Source: Congregibacter brevis
GTDB lineage: Bacteria > Pseudomonadota > Gammaproteobacteria > Pseudomonadales > Halieaceae
Reading direction: 5' to 3'
Length of the DNA: 64,000 nucleotides
NCBI RefSeq assembly: GCF_045689245.1
Contig: NZ_CP136865.1
Coordinates: 248,001-312,000, forward strand
The position numbers and the translations under genes are program-made. Below, one piece after another: positions 44,556 through 52,589 of the stretch (within the stretch, counting starts at the first letter, position 1; every line of letters begins with the position of its first letter). The notes beneath the pieces were generated by a model. That model saw nothing but the letters and a program-made list of their open reading frames with translations, did no database searches and was not told where the DNA came from.

Positions 44556-44774
44556 GTGGGGGATCGCAATCAGGAACCCGTCGCTGACGGTATGGACGAA
44601 ATGTTCGAGCCTGTGATCGGAGATTTTTCGGAAGAGGCCTATGAAGGCCTGAGTACAGAAACCTCGGATAAGCACCAACTGGCGGAAAAGCGCCGGCGTG
44701 CAGAGCAGAGAATCGAGGAGCTCAGGCTTCGCGAAGAGCTCGGCGATTACGACCTGGAGTTCGACGACTACTGA
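44556..44774 (+). CDS. Small PA3496-like acidic/basic protein
   Basis: A 72-residue protein with GTG start preceded by a near-perfect AGGAGGTG ribosome site. The acidic N-terminal half (EMFEPVIGDFSEEAYEGL) is followed by a basic helix and an acidic tail (KRRRAEQRIEELRLREELGDYDLEFDDY). The RRxxExxxEExxLREEL pattern resembles the PA3496 family of small proteins, whose envelope-related role is only suggested. It has no signal peptide or membrane segment. Confidence 0.6.
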   Translation: MGDRNQEPVADGMDEMFEPVIGDFSEEAYEGLSTETSDKHQLAEKRRRAEQRIEELRLREELGDYDLEFDDY

Positions 44775-44857
44775 GCCAGCGCCCAGCGCTGTATTTGGTA
44801 ATCGTTACCTCGCTCCGCGGTATTCACGCGCGGCCTAGAGTGCTATCGCACAAAAAT

Positions 44858-45709
44858 TCACCAAGCTTTTGGATCGGAAGCCTGAGATTCCTGCGTTTCC
44901 CGCTGCCAGTCGAAAACATTCAGCTCAATAAAGATAAACGCAAATAGCCACATACTCGCGTCATAGAAGTCGAGGAACTTGCCTGCAATTCCCCAGTAAA
45001 CCGCCGCAATAAACAAGGTGGTGTAGACGCAGTACTTGAGATAACGGGTACCGTCTAAAACGGCATCTGTAAGGCTGCCTCTAAGCTGCAGTCGCACTTC
45101 GATCTCAAGTACCACAACGACCAATATCCATGCCGCTGAATTGATCACGTCTGTCCAGGCTAGAAGCCGACTGGCATGCAAGGTTTCAGCATCAGCCACA
45201 ATATTGAAATCGCTTATGCGTAAGGCGGCATCCGCCACCACCGAGCAATTTTGGGCACTTAAGGGTTCGTATTCGTCCAGCGTGAGTAGCAGCGACCAAT
45301 CGTTGGAAAGCTGCGTACATCCGTTCCACGCATCCATCGGCGTAACCTTGTATAGCGTAATGAGTTCCGCGCAATAACCAGTAAAAGCCCACACGATGGC
45401 AGCACCACAAAGGAGACGAATGCCGTGAAGCGCAAACTTTACCGAGCCGCGAATTTTCTCGTCATCAAGCACCGAAGTTTCCAGCTCAAACAGTAATAGC
45501 AGCACCACCCAGGCCGCGGTATCCAGGGTCGCCGCAAACACTTGCACAAACTGGCTAAGCGACATGGCGCCGGTAAAGGTGTGCTCGAGGGAACTGGTCT
45601 CTTCGCGCAAAAAGAGGAACACGTTCCCCAAAAGAAGCAGGTAGGTCAGGTACTTAACCGCAGTGAAGATGCGCCCGCGTAGACTGGGCCCGAAGACAAC
45701 CGTGCTCAT
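44858..45709 (-). CDS. Integral membrane protein of unknown function
   Basis: A 283-residue protein with about six to seven hydrophobic segments (TAVKYLTYLLLLGNVFLFL, LDTAAWVVLLLLFELE, LLCGAAIVWAFTGYCA, VINSAAWILVVVVLEIE, YLKYCVYTTLFIAAVYW, MWLFAFIFIELNVF). Two segments each carry an in-membrane ELE or EIE-type acidic pair in the repeated form AAWxLxxxxxExE, suggesting internal duplication of a helical unit. Large hydrophilic stretches follow the third segment. I do not recognise the family. The ATG at 45709 lies four bases beyond the PuuA-like gene stop; a longer frame to 46042 is only the shadow of that gene. Confidence 0.65.
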   Translation of the reverse strand: MSTVVFGPSLRGRIFTAVKYLTYLLLLGNVFLFLREETSSLEHTFTGAMSLSQFVQVFAATLDTAAWVVLLLLFELETSVLDDEKIRGSVKFALHGIRLLCGAAIVWAFTGYCAELITLYKVTPMDAWNGCTQLSNDWSLLLTLDEYEPLSAQNCSVVADAALRISDFNIVADAETLHASRLLAWTDVINSAAWILVVVVLEIEVRLQLRGSLTDAVLDGTRYLKYCVYTTLFIAAVYWGIAGKFLDFYDASMWLFAFIFIELNVFDWQRETQESQASDPKAW

Positions 45710-45713
45710 GTCG

Positions 45714-47060
45714 TCATACCTGCAGGAGCAAGTGCTCACGTTCCCAGGAACTAATAACCCGATTAAACTCCTCGAACTCATCAAGTTTGACGGCGGCATA
45801 GGCGCGCAGAAACAAATCGCCAAACAGATCGCAGAGGGCAGGCGTGCTGCCAAGATTGCGGAGCCCCTCTTCCAGAGTTCGCGCCACTTCGACGCTGTCC
45901 TCATTGGCTGTGCCCATATGAGGTGCCGTTGGTGTGAGCTGCTCTTGCATACCCACCAGGCCACTTGCCAAGGACGCGGCAATGGCCAAGTAGGGATTAG
46001 CATCCGCACCGGGAAAGCGGTTCTCAACGCGAGTCGCCGCAAGCTCGCTATGGGGTACGCGGAACGCGCAGGTTCGATTGTCCAGGCCCCAATTGAGATT
46101 GATGGGCGCCGATATCTCTGGTGCCAGACGACGATAGGAATTCACGTTGGGGGCGTAAAGACTAATTAGCTCCGGTGTAAATTTCTGCAGCCCGGCGATG
46201 TAACTCATGAAGGCTGCTGAGTGCTCACCATTTGCATCAACAAAGATGTTGTTGCCTGCGGCGTCCAAAAGGCTTTGATGGATATGCATGGCACTGCCGG
46301 GTTCACCTTTCATTGGCTTCGCCATGAAGGTCGCGTACATATCGTACTTGTGCGCGGTCTCGCGTACCGTGCGTTTAAACACAAACACCTGATCGGCAAG
46401 AGACAGCGGATCACCGTGACGGAAGTTGATCTCCATCTGCGCGGCACCGTTTTCGTGAATTAGCGTGTCGACATCGAGAGACTGAGCATCTGCATAGTCA
46501 TACATATCCTCCACAAACTCTTCGAACTCAGCAACCGCATCAATGCTGTACGACAGTCGCGCCGTTTCCCGACGGCCACTGCGTCCCACGGGCGGCACAA
46601 GCTCGTTGTCCGCATCTTCGTTGCGGGCCACGAGATAGAACTCCATTTCCGGAGCTATCACTGGCTGTATACCGGCTTCCTCGTAGGCATTTAAGACCTT
46701 GCGCAGTACCGACCGCGACGCCAGAGGATGTAACTCGCCAGCTTGGGTATAGCAATCATGGATGATTTGCGCGGTGGGTTCTCGAGCCCAAGGCACAAGC
46801 CGCATGGTGGACTCGTCTGGGCGCAGTAACATATCGGTATCGGTGGGCTCGACGAAGTCCCAGTGTTCATCGCTGTACTCGCCCGTAACCGTCTGGACCA
46901 AAATACTTTCCGGCAGCCGCGGATCACCGTGAGAGATAAACTGATGCGCGGGAATGAACTTGCCCCGCGCATTCCCTGTCATGTCCGGCACCAGGCATTC
47001 GATCTCGGATATCTGCTGCTGCTTCAGCCAGTCAGTGATGGTCTTGTGATTCGCCGTCAT
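45714..47060 (-). CDS. puuA: Glutamine synthetase-family protein, gamma-glutamylpolyamine synthetase type
   Basis: A 448-residue ATP-dependent ligase of the glutamine synthetase superfamily. Family features include PVIAPEMEFYLV near 130, HENGAAQMEINF near 204, the metal-binding GSAMHIHQSL near 257, and APNVNSYRRLAPEISAPINLNWGLDNRTCAFRVP, in which RTCAFRVP replaces the adenylylation-tyrosine region of GlnA. This pattern and the divergent PuuB-like oxidase fit the PuuA branch, which glutamylates putrescine or related amines. Cytoplasmic. Substrate preference among polyamines is not readable. Confidence 0.82.
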   Translation of the reverse strand: MTANHKTITDWLKQQQISEIECLVPDMTGNARGKFIPAHQFISHGDPRLPESILVQTVTGEYSDEHWDFVEPTDTDMLLRPDESTMRLVPWAREPTAQIIHDCYTQAGELHPLASRSVLRKVLNAYEEAGIQPVIAPEMEFYLVARNEDADNELVPPVGRSGRRETARLSYSIDAVAEFEEFVEDMYDYADAQSLDVDTLIHENGAAQMEINFRHGDPLSLADQVFVFKRTVRETAHKYDMYATFMAKPMKGEPGSAMHIHQSLLDAAGNNIFVDANGEHSAAFMSYIAGLQKFTPELISLYAPNVNSYRRLAPEISAPINLNWGLDNRTCAFRVPHSELAATRVENRFPGADANPYLAIAASLASGLVGMQEQLTPTAPHMGTANEDSVEVARTLEEGLRNLGSTPALCDLFGDLFLRAYAAVKLDEFEEFNRVISSWEREHLLLQV

Positions 47061-47225
47061 TCGATGCTTCCTACGATTTAAAAAGAGTATCGCAGTAGCC
47101 CCGTAGACCTCGCAATACCCACAAGAGGCTAGTCCTGATCGTTTTCGACCACAGAGTCGCGAGGGTTTGAACGCTGCGCTACTATGCTGCGGTCTAAAGT
47201 TTTTTTAGAGTTCAACGCAAACACA

Positions 47226-48506
47226 ATGAACGAACCGCACGTTAACTCCTGGTATGCCGCTACCGCCAACTTCGCAGCTAGTTTTCCTCCGCTGATAGGC
47301 AGTGAGCGCAGTGACGTTTGCGTTGTTGGCGGCGGATACACAGGGCTGTCAGCAGCTATACACCTACGCAAACGGGGCTATAGCGTCACACTTCTCGAGG
47401 CCAACCGCTTGGGTTGGGGGGCGTCCGGGCGAAACGGCGGTCACGTGGGCACCGGTCAACGAGCAGATCAGGACGCTCTCGAAAAGCTGGTAGGTAAACA
47501 TCAGGCTAGAGCCCTCTGGGACCTCGGTCTCGAAGGTGTTGCCACCGTATGTGAGCTCATCAACGAGTTTGCGATCCAGTGCGAGCTCAAACAAGGAAAC
47601 CTTCACACCGCCTGTACCAAAAAGGCCGCGAAGGAGTTTCAGGAGGAAGTTGATCACCTGCGAACAGCCTATGACTACGAGCATGTGCGTTACGTTGCGG
47701 CTGATGAGCTGGGAACCATGACCTCGGCTCAAGGCTTTCATGGCGCTATATTGGATACGGCCTCCCGCCATCTACACCCCCTCAATTACTGCCTAGGTTT
47801 GGCCCGCGCTGCCGAGGAACTTGGCGTGGTGATGCACGAAGGCAGCAGAGTTACTCACTACAAGGAAAGCACAGCTGTAGCCGTGCATACAGATGGCGGG
47901 CAAGTTGACTGTGAACACCTGCTCCTTGCTTGCAATGGATATCTTGGAAAGCTAGAGCCCCGTGTCGCCGGCCAGATAATGCCCATCAATAACTACGTCG
48001 TAGCCACGGAGCCATTGGGCGAAGACACCGCAGGGCGGTTGATCCGAGACGACACCTCGATGTCAGACTCACGCTTTGTGATCAACTATTGGAAGCTTTC
48101 CGCTGACAACAGACTGCTCTTTGGCGGAGGCGAGTCCTACACTTCGCGCTTTCCCAGTGATATAGCGAACTTTGTGCGCCCCTATATGCTGAGTATCTAC
48201 CCTGAGCTCGCCGATACCCGGATCGACTATGGTTGGGGAGGTACGCTGGCCATCACTCTCAATCGTATGCCCGCGCTGGGCTACGTGTCGCCGCGAATTT
48301 TGTACGCTCACGGCTACTCCGGACATGGCGTACCCATCGCGACACTGGCCGGTAAGCTCGTGGCTGAAGCAATAGCTGGCACCGCCGAACGCTTCGATGT
48401 GATGGCAAACGTGCCCACGCCAAAGTTTCCCGGCGGCACGCTACTGCGGTGGCCAGGTTTGGTAGCAGGTATGCTCTTTTACAGCTTGCGGGATCGCTTG
48501 GGATGA
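47226..48506 (+). CDS. puuB: FAD-dependent gamma-glutamylputrescine oxidase-like protein
   Basis: A 426-residue DAO-family flavoenzyme. FAD-binding motif CVVGGGYTGLSAAIHLRKRGYSVTLLEA at residues 32-59, then GWGASGRNGGHV, which matches PuuB. The C-terminal GYVSPRILYAHGYSGHGVPIATLAG closes the FAD site. It oxidises glutamylated putrescine or a related amine to the aldehyde, releasing ammonia and H2O2. The ATG at 47226 is preferred to a longer start at 47184. Divergent from puuA; its stop overlaps the epmB start. Confidence 0.83.
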   Translation: MNEPHVNSWYAATANFAASFPPLIGSERSDVCVVGGGYTGLSAAIHLRKRGYSVTLLEANRLGWGASGRNGGHVGTGQRADQDALEKLVGKHQARALWDLGLEGVATVCELINEFAIQCELKQGNLHTACTKKAAKEFQEEVDHLRTAYDYEHVRYVAADELGTMTSAQGFHGAILDTASRHLHPLNYCLGLARAAEELGVVMHEGSRVTHYKESTAVAVHTDGGQVDCEHLLLACNGYLGKLEPRVAGQIMPINNYVVATEPLGEDTAGRLIRDDTSMSDSRFVINYWKLSADNRLLFGGGESYTSRFPSDIANFVRPYMLSIYPELADTRIDYGWGGTLAITLNRMPALGYVSPRILYAHGYSGHGVPIATLAGKLVAEAIAGTAERFDVMANVPTPKFPGGTLLRWPGLVAGMLFYSLRDRLG

Positions 48507-49534
48507 CAGCTAATACAGCGCTTCTTCAAATACACAGCAGCCAAACCTGGAAAGAGCAGTTGCAAGATGCGATACGAACCCCCTCAGCGCTTGCCTCTGC
48601 TGTGGGCCTGACGTTAGAGCAGCTGCCCTACTCCAAAGACGCCGACGACTCCTTCTCGCTTCTGGTTCCGCGAGCTTTTGCCCAGCGGATGGAAAAGGGC
48701 AATGCTAAGGACCCGCTGCTGCGTCAGGTGCTCGCGGCAAGTGGGGAAACACTAAAGGTCGAAGGCTTCAATGATGATCCCGTCGCGGAGACCAGTCTCT
48801 ACGCTGACACTCCGGGCGTCATACGCAAATATCATGGACGCGCGCTTCTGATCGCAACGGGACAATGCGCTGTGAACTGTCGCTACTGTTTTCGACGCGC
48901 CTATCCCTACACAGACAATGTACAGTCAAGCAAAGAGCGCCTTGCAGCCATCGATCAGCTACTCGAGGATTCGGACATTGGCGAGCTGATTTTGAGCGGG
49001 GGCGACCCTCTATTGCTCACCGACGCCAAGCTTGCAGCGATCGCCGAGCGGCTACGTCAAAGTGATCGGCAAATCACACTACGTATTCACACGAGACTGC
49101 CCATCGTGATACCCGATCGTGTTACCGATCAGCTGATTGATGCATTAAGGCCCAAAGAACAACCCGTGGTGGTGGTCGTTCACAGCAATCATCCCGCGGA
49201 AATTGATAACTCTACTGCTCAAGCTCTCAGCCGTTTACGCAGCGAGGGGGTCACCGTGCTTAATCAATCCGTGATGCTGCGCGGAGTTAACGATAGCGCA
49301 GAGATACTAGGCCAGCTAAGCGATCGCCTATTTGCTGCCGGGACCATGCCCTACTACATTCATATGTTGGACCCAGTGTCAGGGAGTGCGCACTTTGAAG
49401 TACTTGAATCTCAAGCACGCCAGATTCTGGGGCAACTTGCCGCTATGCGGCCCGGTTACCTCGTCCCGAAGTTAGCTGTTGAAGTGCCCGGGGCCAGTAG
49501 CAAACGTGAAATCGCGCCGGATTACTTCGAATAG
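48503..49534 (+). CDS. epmB: EF-P beta-lysylation radical SAM protein EpmB
   Basis: A 343-residue member of the lysine 2,3-aminomutase family. The radical-SAM cluster cysteines C122, C126 and C129 lie in CAVNCRYCF; ELILSGGDPL, RIHTRLPIVIP and VHSNHPAEID follow in the order of the family, and the PLP lysine is in the C-terminal PGYLVPKLAVEVPG. The short length (about 340 instead of 420 or more) and the N-terminal WKEQLQDAIRTPSAL mark EpmB, which makes (R)-beta-lysine for EF-P modification. The start overlaps puuB (ATGA). efp and epmA are not in the window. Confidence 0.88.
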   Translation: MTANTALLQIHSSQTWKEQLQDAIRTPSALASAVGLTLEQLPYSKDADDSFSLLVPRAFAQRMEKGNAKDPLLRQVLAASGETLKVEGFNDDPVAETSLYADTPGVIRKYHGRALLIATGQCAVNCRYCFRRAYPYTDNVQSSKERLAAIDQLLEDSDIGELILSGGDPLLLTDAKLAAIAERLRQSDRQITLRIHTRLPIVIPDRVTDQLIDALRPKEQPVVVVVHSNHPAEIDNSTAQALSRLRSEGVTVLNQSVMLRGVNDSAEILGQLSDRLFAAGTMPYYIHMLDPVSGSAHFEVLESQARQILGQLAAMRPGYLVPKLAVEVPGASSKREIAPDYFE

Positions 49535-49656
49535 GTTGGCCACCGAACTAGGGTGGCGGACGCTTATTGAATCTGAACATCCTCCTTGGCAGGCGTATAC
49601 TACAAACTGATAAGAACCACGCTTAAGCGTGCATTTGTGTTTGGAGTGTTTTAGCG

Positions 49657-50490
49657 ATGCTATTTAGAACCGCCTCTCTTTTTCTAGGCATGACAGCGCT
49701 TTTGGGTGGAGTCGTGCATGCCAACGACGATGAGAGTGCTAAATCCCACTTTTTCGACGATACCCACAAGATCTCCGTTGGCGCGACACGTCAGTCAACG
49801 AGCCTAACCATTGGCGTCACCACCGAGAATTTTGACCCGACCCCCATCTCCCTCGATGACCTCGGTATTGATAACAGCGACAACTCATATTTCGTTGATT
49901 ATCGGTACCGATTCAAGCCCCGATGGTCCTTATTTGCCGGGGCATACTCGTTTTCCGGTACCGGGCAGCGGTTGAGCACGAGAGATTTCAACTTTGATGG
50001 TCAAGAGTTCACCGCAAATACCCAGATCGCGGCCTCTTTGGATATCGATACCTACATGGTGGATGTTTTGTATGCGGTACACCGAAGTGACAACCTAGAG
50101 ATTCTCTTGGGTGGGGGCCTCCATGCTCTGGACTTCGGCGTGGGCATTTCTGGCCGCATTGAAATTGACGGCGAAGTCCTCGAAGCAGCAGCGGCAGGCG
50201 AAACATTGCTTGCGCCAGTGCCCAACCTTCGGGGGTCCGCAAGCTGGGCTGTCAATGATCGTGTGTTCTTCAGCTTAGTTGGTGGCTGGTTATCTGCAAC
50301 CGTGGACGAGTACGATGGCGATTTCACCTATGCCCATCTCCGTGGTTACTATCGTTTTGGCGAGCAGATTGGAGTATCCGTCGGGTATCAGATCACAGAC
50401 ATCGACATTACCCGTAAGGGCGCGCTGAGCACCACATCAATCAACGCGCAACTTGATGGCCCAACCGTAACGCTCACTTACAGTTTCTGA
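49657..50490 (+). CDS. Outer-membrane beta-barrel protein
   Basis: A 277-residue exported protein: a signal peptide (LFLGMTALLGGVVHA) and a mature domain of alternating hydrophobic and polar residues with paired strands (YFVDYRYRFKPRWSLFAGAYSFSG, DTYMVDVLYAVHRSDNLEILLGGG) ending in the C-terminal phenylalanine TLTYSF, the outer-membrane assembly signal. It resembles the small 8-stranded OmpW/OprF-type barrels, but I see no specific motif. The mature N-terminus is acidic. Function unknown, structural or small-solute pore. Confidence 0.72.
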   Translation: MLFRTASLFLGMTALLGGVVHANDDESAKSHFFDDTHKISVGATRQSTSLTIGVTTENFDPTPISLDDLGIDNSDNSYFVDYRYRFKPRWSLFAGAYSFSGTGQRLSTRDFNFDGQEFTANTQIAASLDIDTYMVDVLYAVHRSDNLEILLGGGLHALDFGVGISGRIEIDGEVLEAAAAGETLLAPVPNLRGSASWAVNDRVFFSLVGGWLSATVDEYDGDFTYAHLRGYYRFGEQIGVSVGYQITDIDITRKGALSTTSINAQLDGPTVTLTYSF

Positions 50491-50516
50491 GTCCGTCGTT
50501 TTAGGCAGCAAAATCC

Positions 50517-52070
50517 ATGGCAAGACAATTGACCAGCGCCGAGGCCATGGGCCTGGCAGCGCAACACGAAAAGACAGGCAATATTGATGAGGCCAAGCGC
50601 CTGTACGCACAAGTCCTGAGCGTAGAGCCGGGTAACAAAAAAGCGAAGAAGGCACTCAAAGCGCTCAGAGGCAACAGCAAAGCCCCTCTCAGTGCGGCTG
50701 ACTTTGAACGAGTGGCGCGATTGGTAAATGCCGGCAAACTCGATGCGGCTCGCGCAGACATCAATAAACTTTGCCGACAGCATCCCGAGCAACCAGCACT
50801 CCATAATCTTCGAGGCGTGGTACTGAGCAGACTCTCTGAGCCTGAACATGCTGTAGAGGCCTACAAAGCCGCGCTCACTTTGGAACCCACATTCTCAGAA
50901 GCGCTTAACAATCTAGCTACCGCCTTCACAGACTTAAAGCAGTACAAGGAGGCGCTCGGGTGCTACCAACAGCTGGTGAACAGCGGTACCGCCGATGCGG
51001 AGGTTTACGCCAATCTGGCAAGGGCGTTGCGCGGTGCAGGGCAGCAAGAAAATGCCTTGGAAGCGCTGAGGCGCGCCCTCAAGCTCAACCCTTTGTACAC
51101 AGATGCCTTTAACGATATTGGGAACCTTCTCAACGACTTGGGGAAGCACGAAGATGCGGTGAAAGCCTATGAAAGTGCTTTGAATCTTGAGCCGCGCCAC
51201 CAAAAAGCATTGCTGAATCTGGCTCAAAGCCACAGTGCCATGAACCAGCCTCTATCCGCGCTTGAGCTTTATCAAGAGTCACTCCAGGTTGCACCGGAAG
51301 ATGAACGGGCCATTCGCGGAGTGGCAAATACCTTGCTGGCTCTGGGTCGTGATGATGAAGCAGTGCAGCATCTGGAGCATTTATTGAAACTGCTGCCAGG
51401 CGACAAATCCACCCAACACTTAATCGCCGCTGCTACCGGCAAACAGTTGACCCGCGGCGACGCGGCTTATGCTCGAGCTGTGTTTGAAGTCTATGCCGCA
51501 AACTTCGAGAAGCACCTCACCGAGTCACTCGAGTATTCCGTACCCGATAAGATCCCCAGCTTGCTAGAAGCGCTTGATAGCGAGGATGCCTGGTACAAGA
51601 ACGCCCTTGACCTTGGCTGTGGTACCGGACTCGTCGGTCTACAAATACGCAGCTACTGTGAGCAACTCACTGGTGTCGATGTTGCCCCTGCCATGCTGGA
51701 GAAGGCGACGGAGAAGGCCGTCTACGATGAGTTACTCCTGGGCGACGTAAGCACAATATTGTGTGATTCAGAGGAAAGCTATGACTTGATACTTTGCGCG
51801 GATGTGCTGATTTACATTGGAGCACTCGAAGAAGTATTCGCCGAAGTTGCCAAGCATTCGAACCCTGGTGTTCGCTTTGTTTTGAGCACCGAAATGCTCG
51901 AAGGGAGCGATCTCAAACTTCAGCGGTCGGGGCGTTTTGCCCACTCAAGTGACTATGTGATTCGCTGCGCCGACAATGTAGGGATGAGTCTGGTTCATCA
52001 GGAGGCCATCCCTTTGCGCAAGGAACGGGGAGAATGGCTACCCGGCGAGCTGTTTGTTTTCACAGTGTAA
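50517..52070 (+). CDS. TPR-repeat methyltransferase-domain protein
   Basis: A 517-residue cytoplasmic fusion. Residues 1-300 hold about seven to eight tetratricopeptide repeats (for example AVEAYKAALTLEPTFSEALNNLATAF and EDAVKAYESALNLEPRHQKALLNLAQ). Residues 310-517 form a class I SAM methyltransferase of the type seen in predicted TPR methyltransferases: YARAVFEVYAANFEKHL, then ALDLGCGTGLVG (SAM motif) and DLILCADVLIYIG. The substrate could be a protein or small molecule held by the repeats. A strong hairpin terminator follows the stop. Confidence 0.82.
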   Translation: MARQLTSAEAMGLAAQHEKTGNIDEAKRLYAQVLSVEPGNKKAKKALKALRGNSKAPLSAADFERVARLVNAGKLDAARADINKLCRQHPEQPALHNLRGVVLSRLSEPEHAVEAYKAALTLEPTFSEALNNLATAFTDLKQYKEALGCYQQLVNSGTADAEVYANLARALRGAGQQENALEALRRALKLNPLYTDAFNDIGNLLNDLGKHEDAVKAYESALNLEPRHQKALLNLAQSHSAMNQPLSALELYQESLQVAPEDERAIRGVANTLLALGRDDEAVQHLEHLLKLLPGDKSTQHLIAAATGKQLTRGDAAYARAVFEVYAANFEKHLTESLEYSVPDKIPSLLEALDSEDAWYKNALDLGCGTGLVGLQIRSYCEQLTGVDVAPAMLEKATEKAVYDELLLGDVSTILCDSEESYDLILCADVLIYIGALEEVFAEVAKHSNPGVRFVLSTEMLEGSDLKLQRSGRFAHSSDYVIRCADNVGMSLVHQEAIPLRKERGEWLPGELFVFTV

Positions 52071-52076
52071 GAACGA

Positions 52077-52112
52077 AAAAAGGCGCTGCGTCATAAGGTG
52101 CAGCGCCTTTTT
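52077..52112. terminator. Strong bidirectional rho-independent terminator
   Basis: AAAAAGGCGCTGC (52077-52089) pairs perfectly with GCAGCGCCTTTTT (52100-52112) around a 10-base loop. The A-run and T-run flank a GC stem, so it can stop transcription from both the TPR-methyltransferase gene and the convergent NTF2-fold gene. Confidence 0.92.
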
Positions 52113-52135
52113 GTACCGTCCTGCGGGAACTCTCT

Positions 52136-52540
52136 TTAGGCTGCAGCAGTTTCCTGCTGCGGGGCAGCTACCACCTCAGGCATAGCAGAGCTGTGGTGCT
52201 CAACAATCTTCCATGCGCCGTCGATCTCGCGATAGAGGTACGTAAACCGCGCAGTAACCTGAGCTCCATCACCGAAGGTGAATGTATAAACCCCAGAATT
52301 GATCGCGAGGCCGTCGGCAAGAAAGCGAACATTCGCTTCGTCAATCACACCTGCTGGCTTCTTGGCGAGAAAGTTCACAAAGTAATCACGAATCTCTTCG
52401 TGGTTATGTCGCACCTGATTGGAAACCGTGGGCAACAAAATCGCATCCTCTGCATAGAGCGCTGTCACTGTATCGGGGTTACCCGTCGCAAGTGCATCGT
52501 TCCAGCTCTGGAAAAACTTCAGTACGTTTTCTTCGTTCAT
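52136..52540 (-). CDS. SgcJ/EcaC-like NTF2-fold protein
   Basis: A 134-residue soluble protein of the SnoaL/NTF2 superfamily: FFQSWNDALATGNPDTVTALYAEDAILLPT at the start, IRDYFVNFL, and RFTYLYREIDGAWKIVEHHSSAMP near the end, the pattern of the SgcJ/EcaC family. These small proteins may be enzymes or ligand holders in secondary metabolism; no function is certain. The ATG at 52540 has an ideal AAGGAGAT ribosome site, so I prefer it to a start at 52582. The tail is Ala/Gln rich. Confidence 0.75.
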   Translation of the reverse strand: MNEENVLKFFQSWNDALATGNPDTVTALYAEDAILLPTVSNQVRHNHEEIRDYFVNFLAKKPAGVIDEANVRFLADGLAINSGVYTFTFGDGAQVTARFTYLYREIDGAWKIVEHHSSAMPEVVAAPQQETAAA

Positions 52541-52589
52541 GTTGATCTCCTTAAATTTCACGTCAACAAAAGTTACTAACAATGGGCTG

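Noticed and set aside
45710..46042. An N-terminal extension of the membrane protein upstream of 45709.
   Set aside because: Its residues are the other-frame translation of puuA; the hydrophobic family-like region begins only after the ATG at 45709.
49544..49560. GCCACC-N7-GGTGGC after epmB as a terminator.
   Set aside because: The stem is only six pairs and no T-run follows, so I did not list it.
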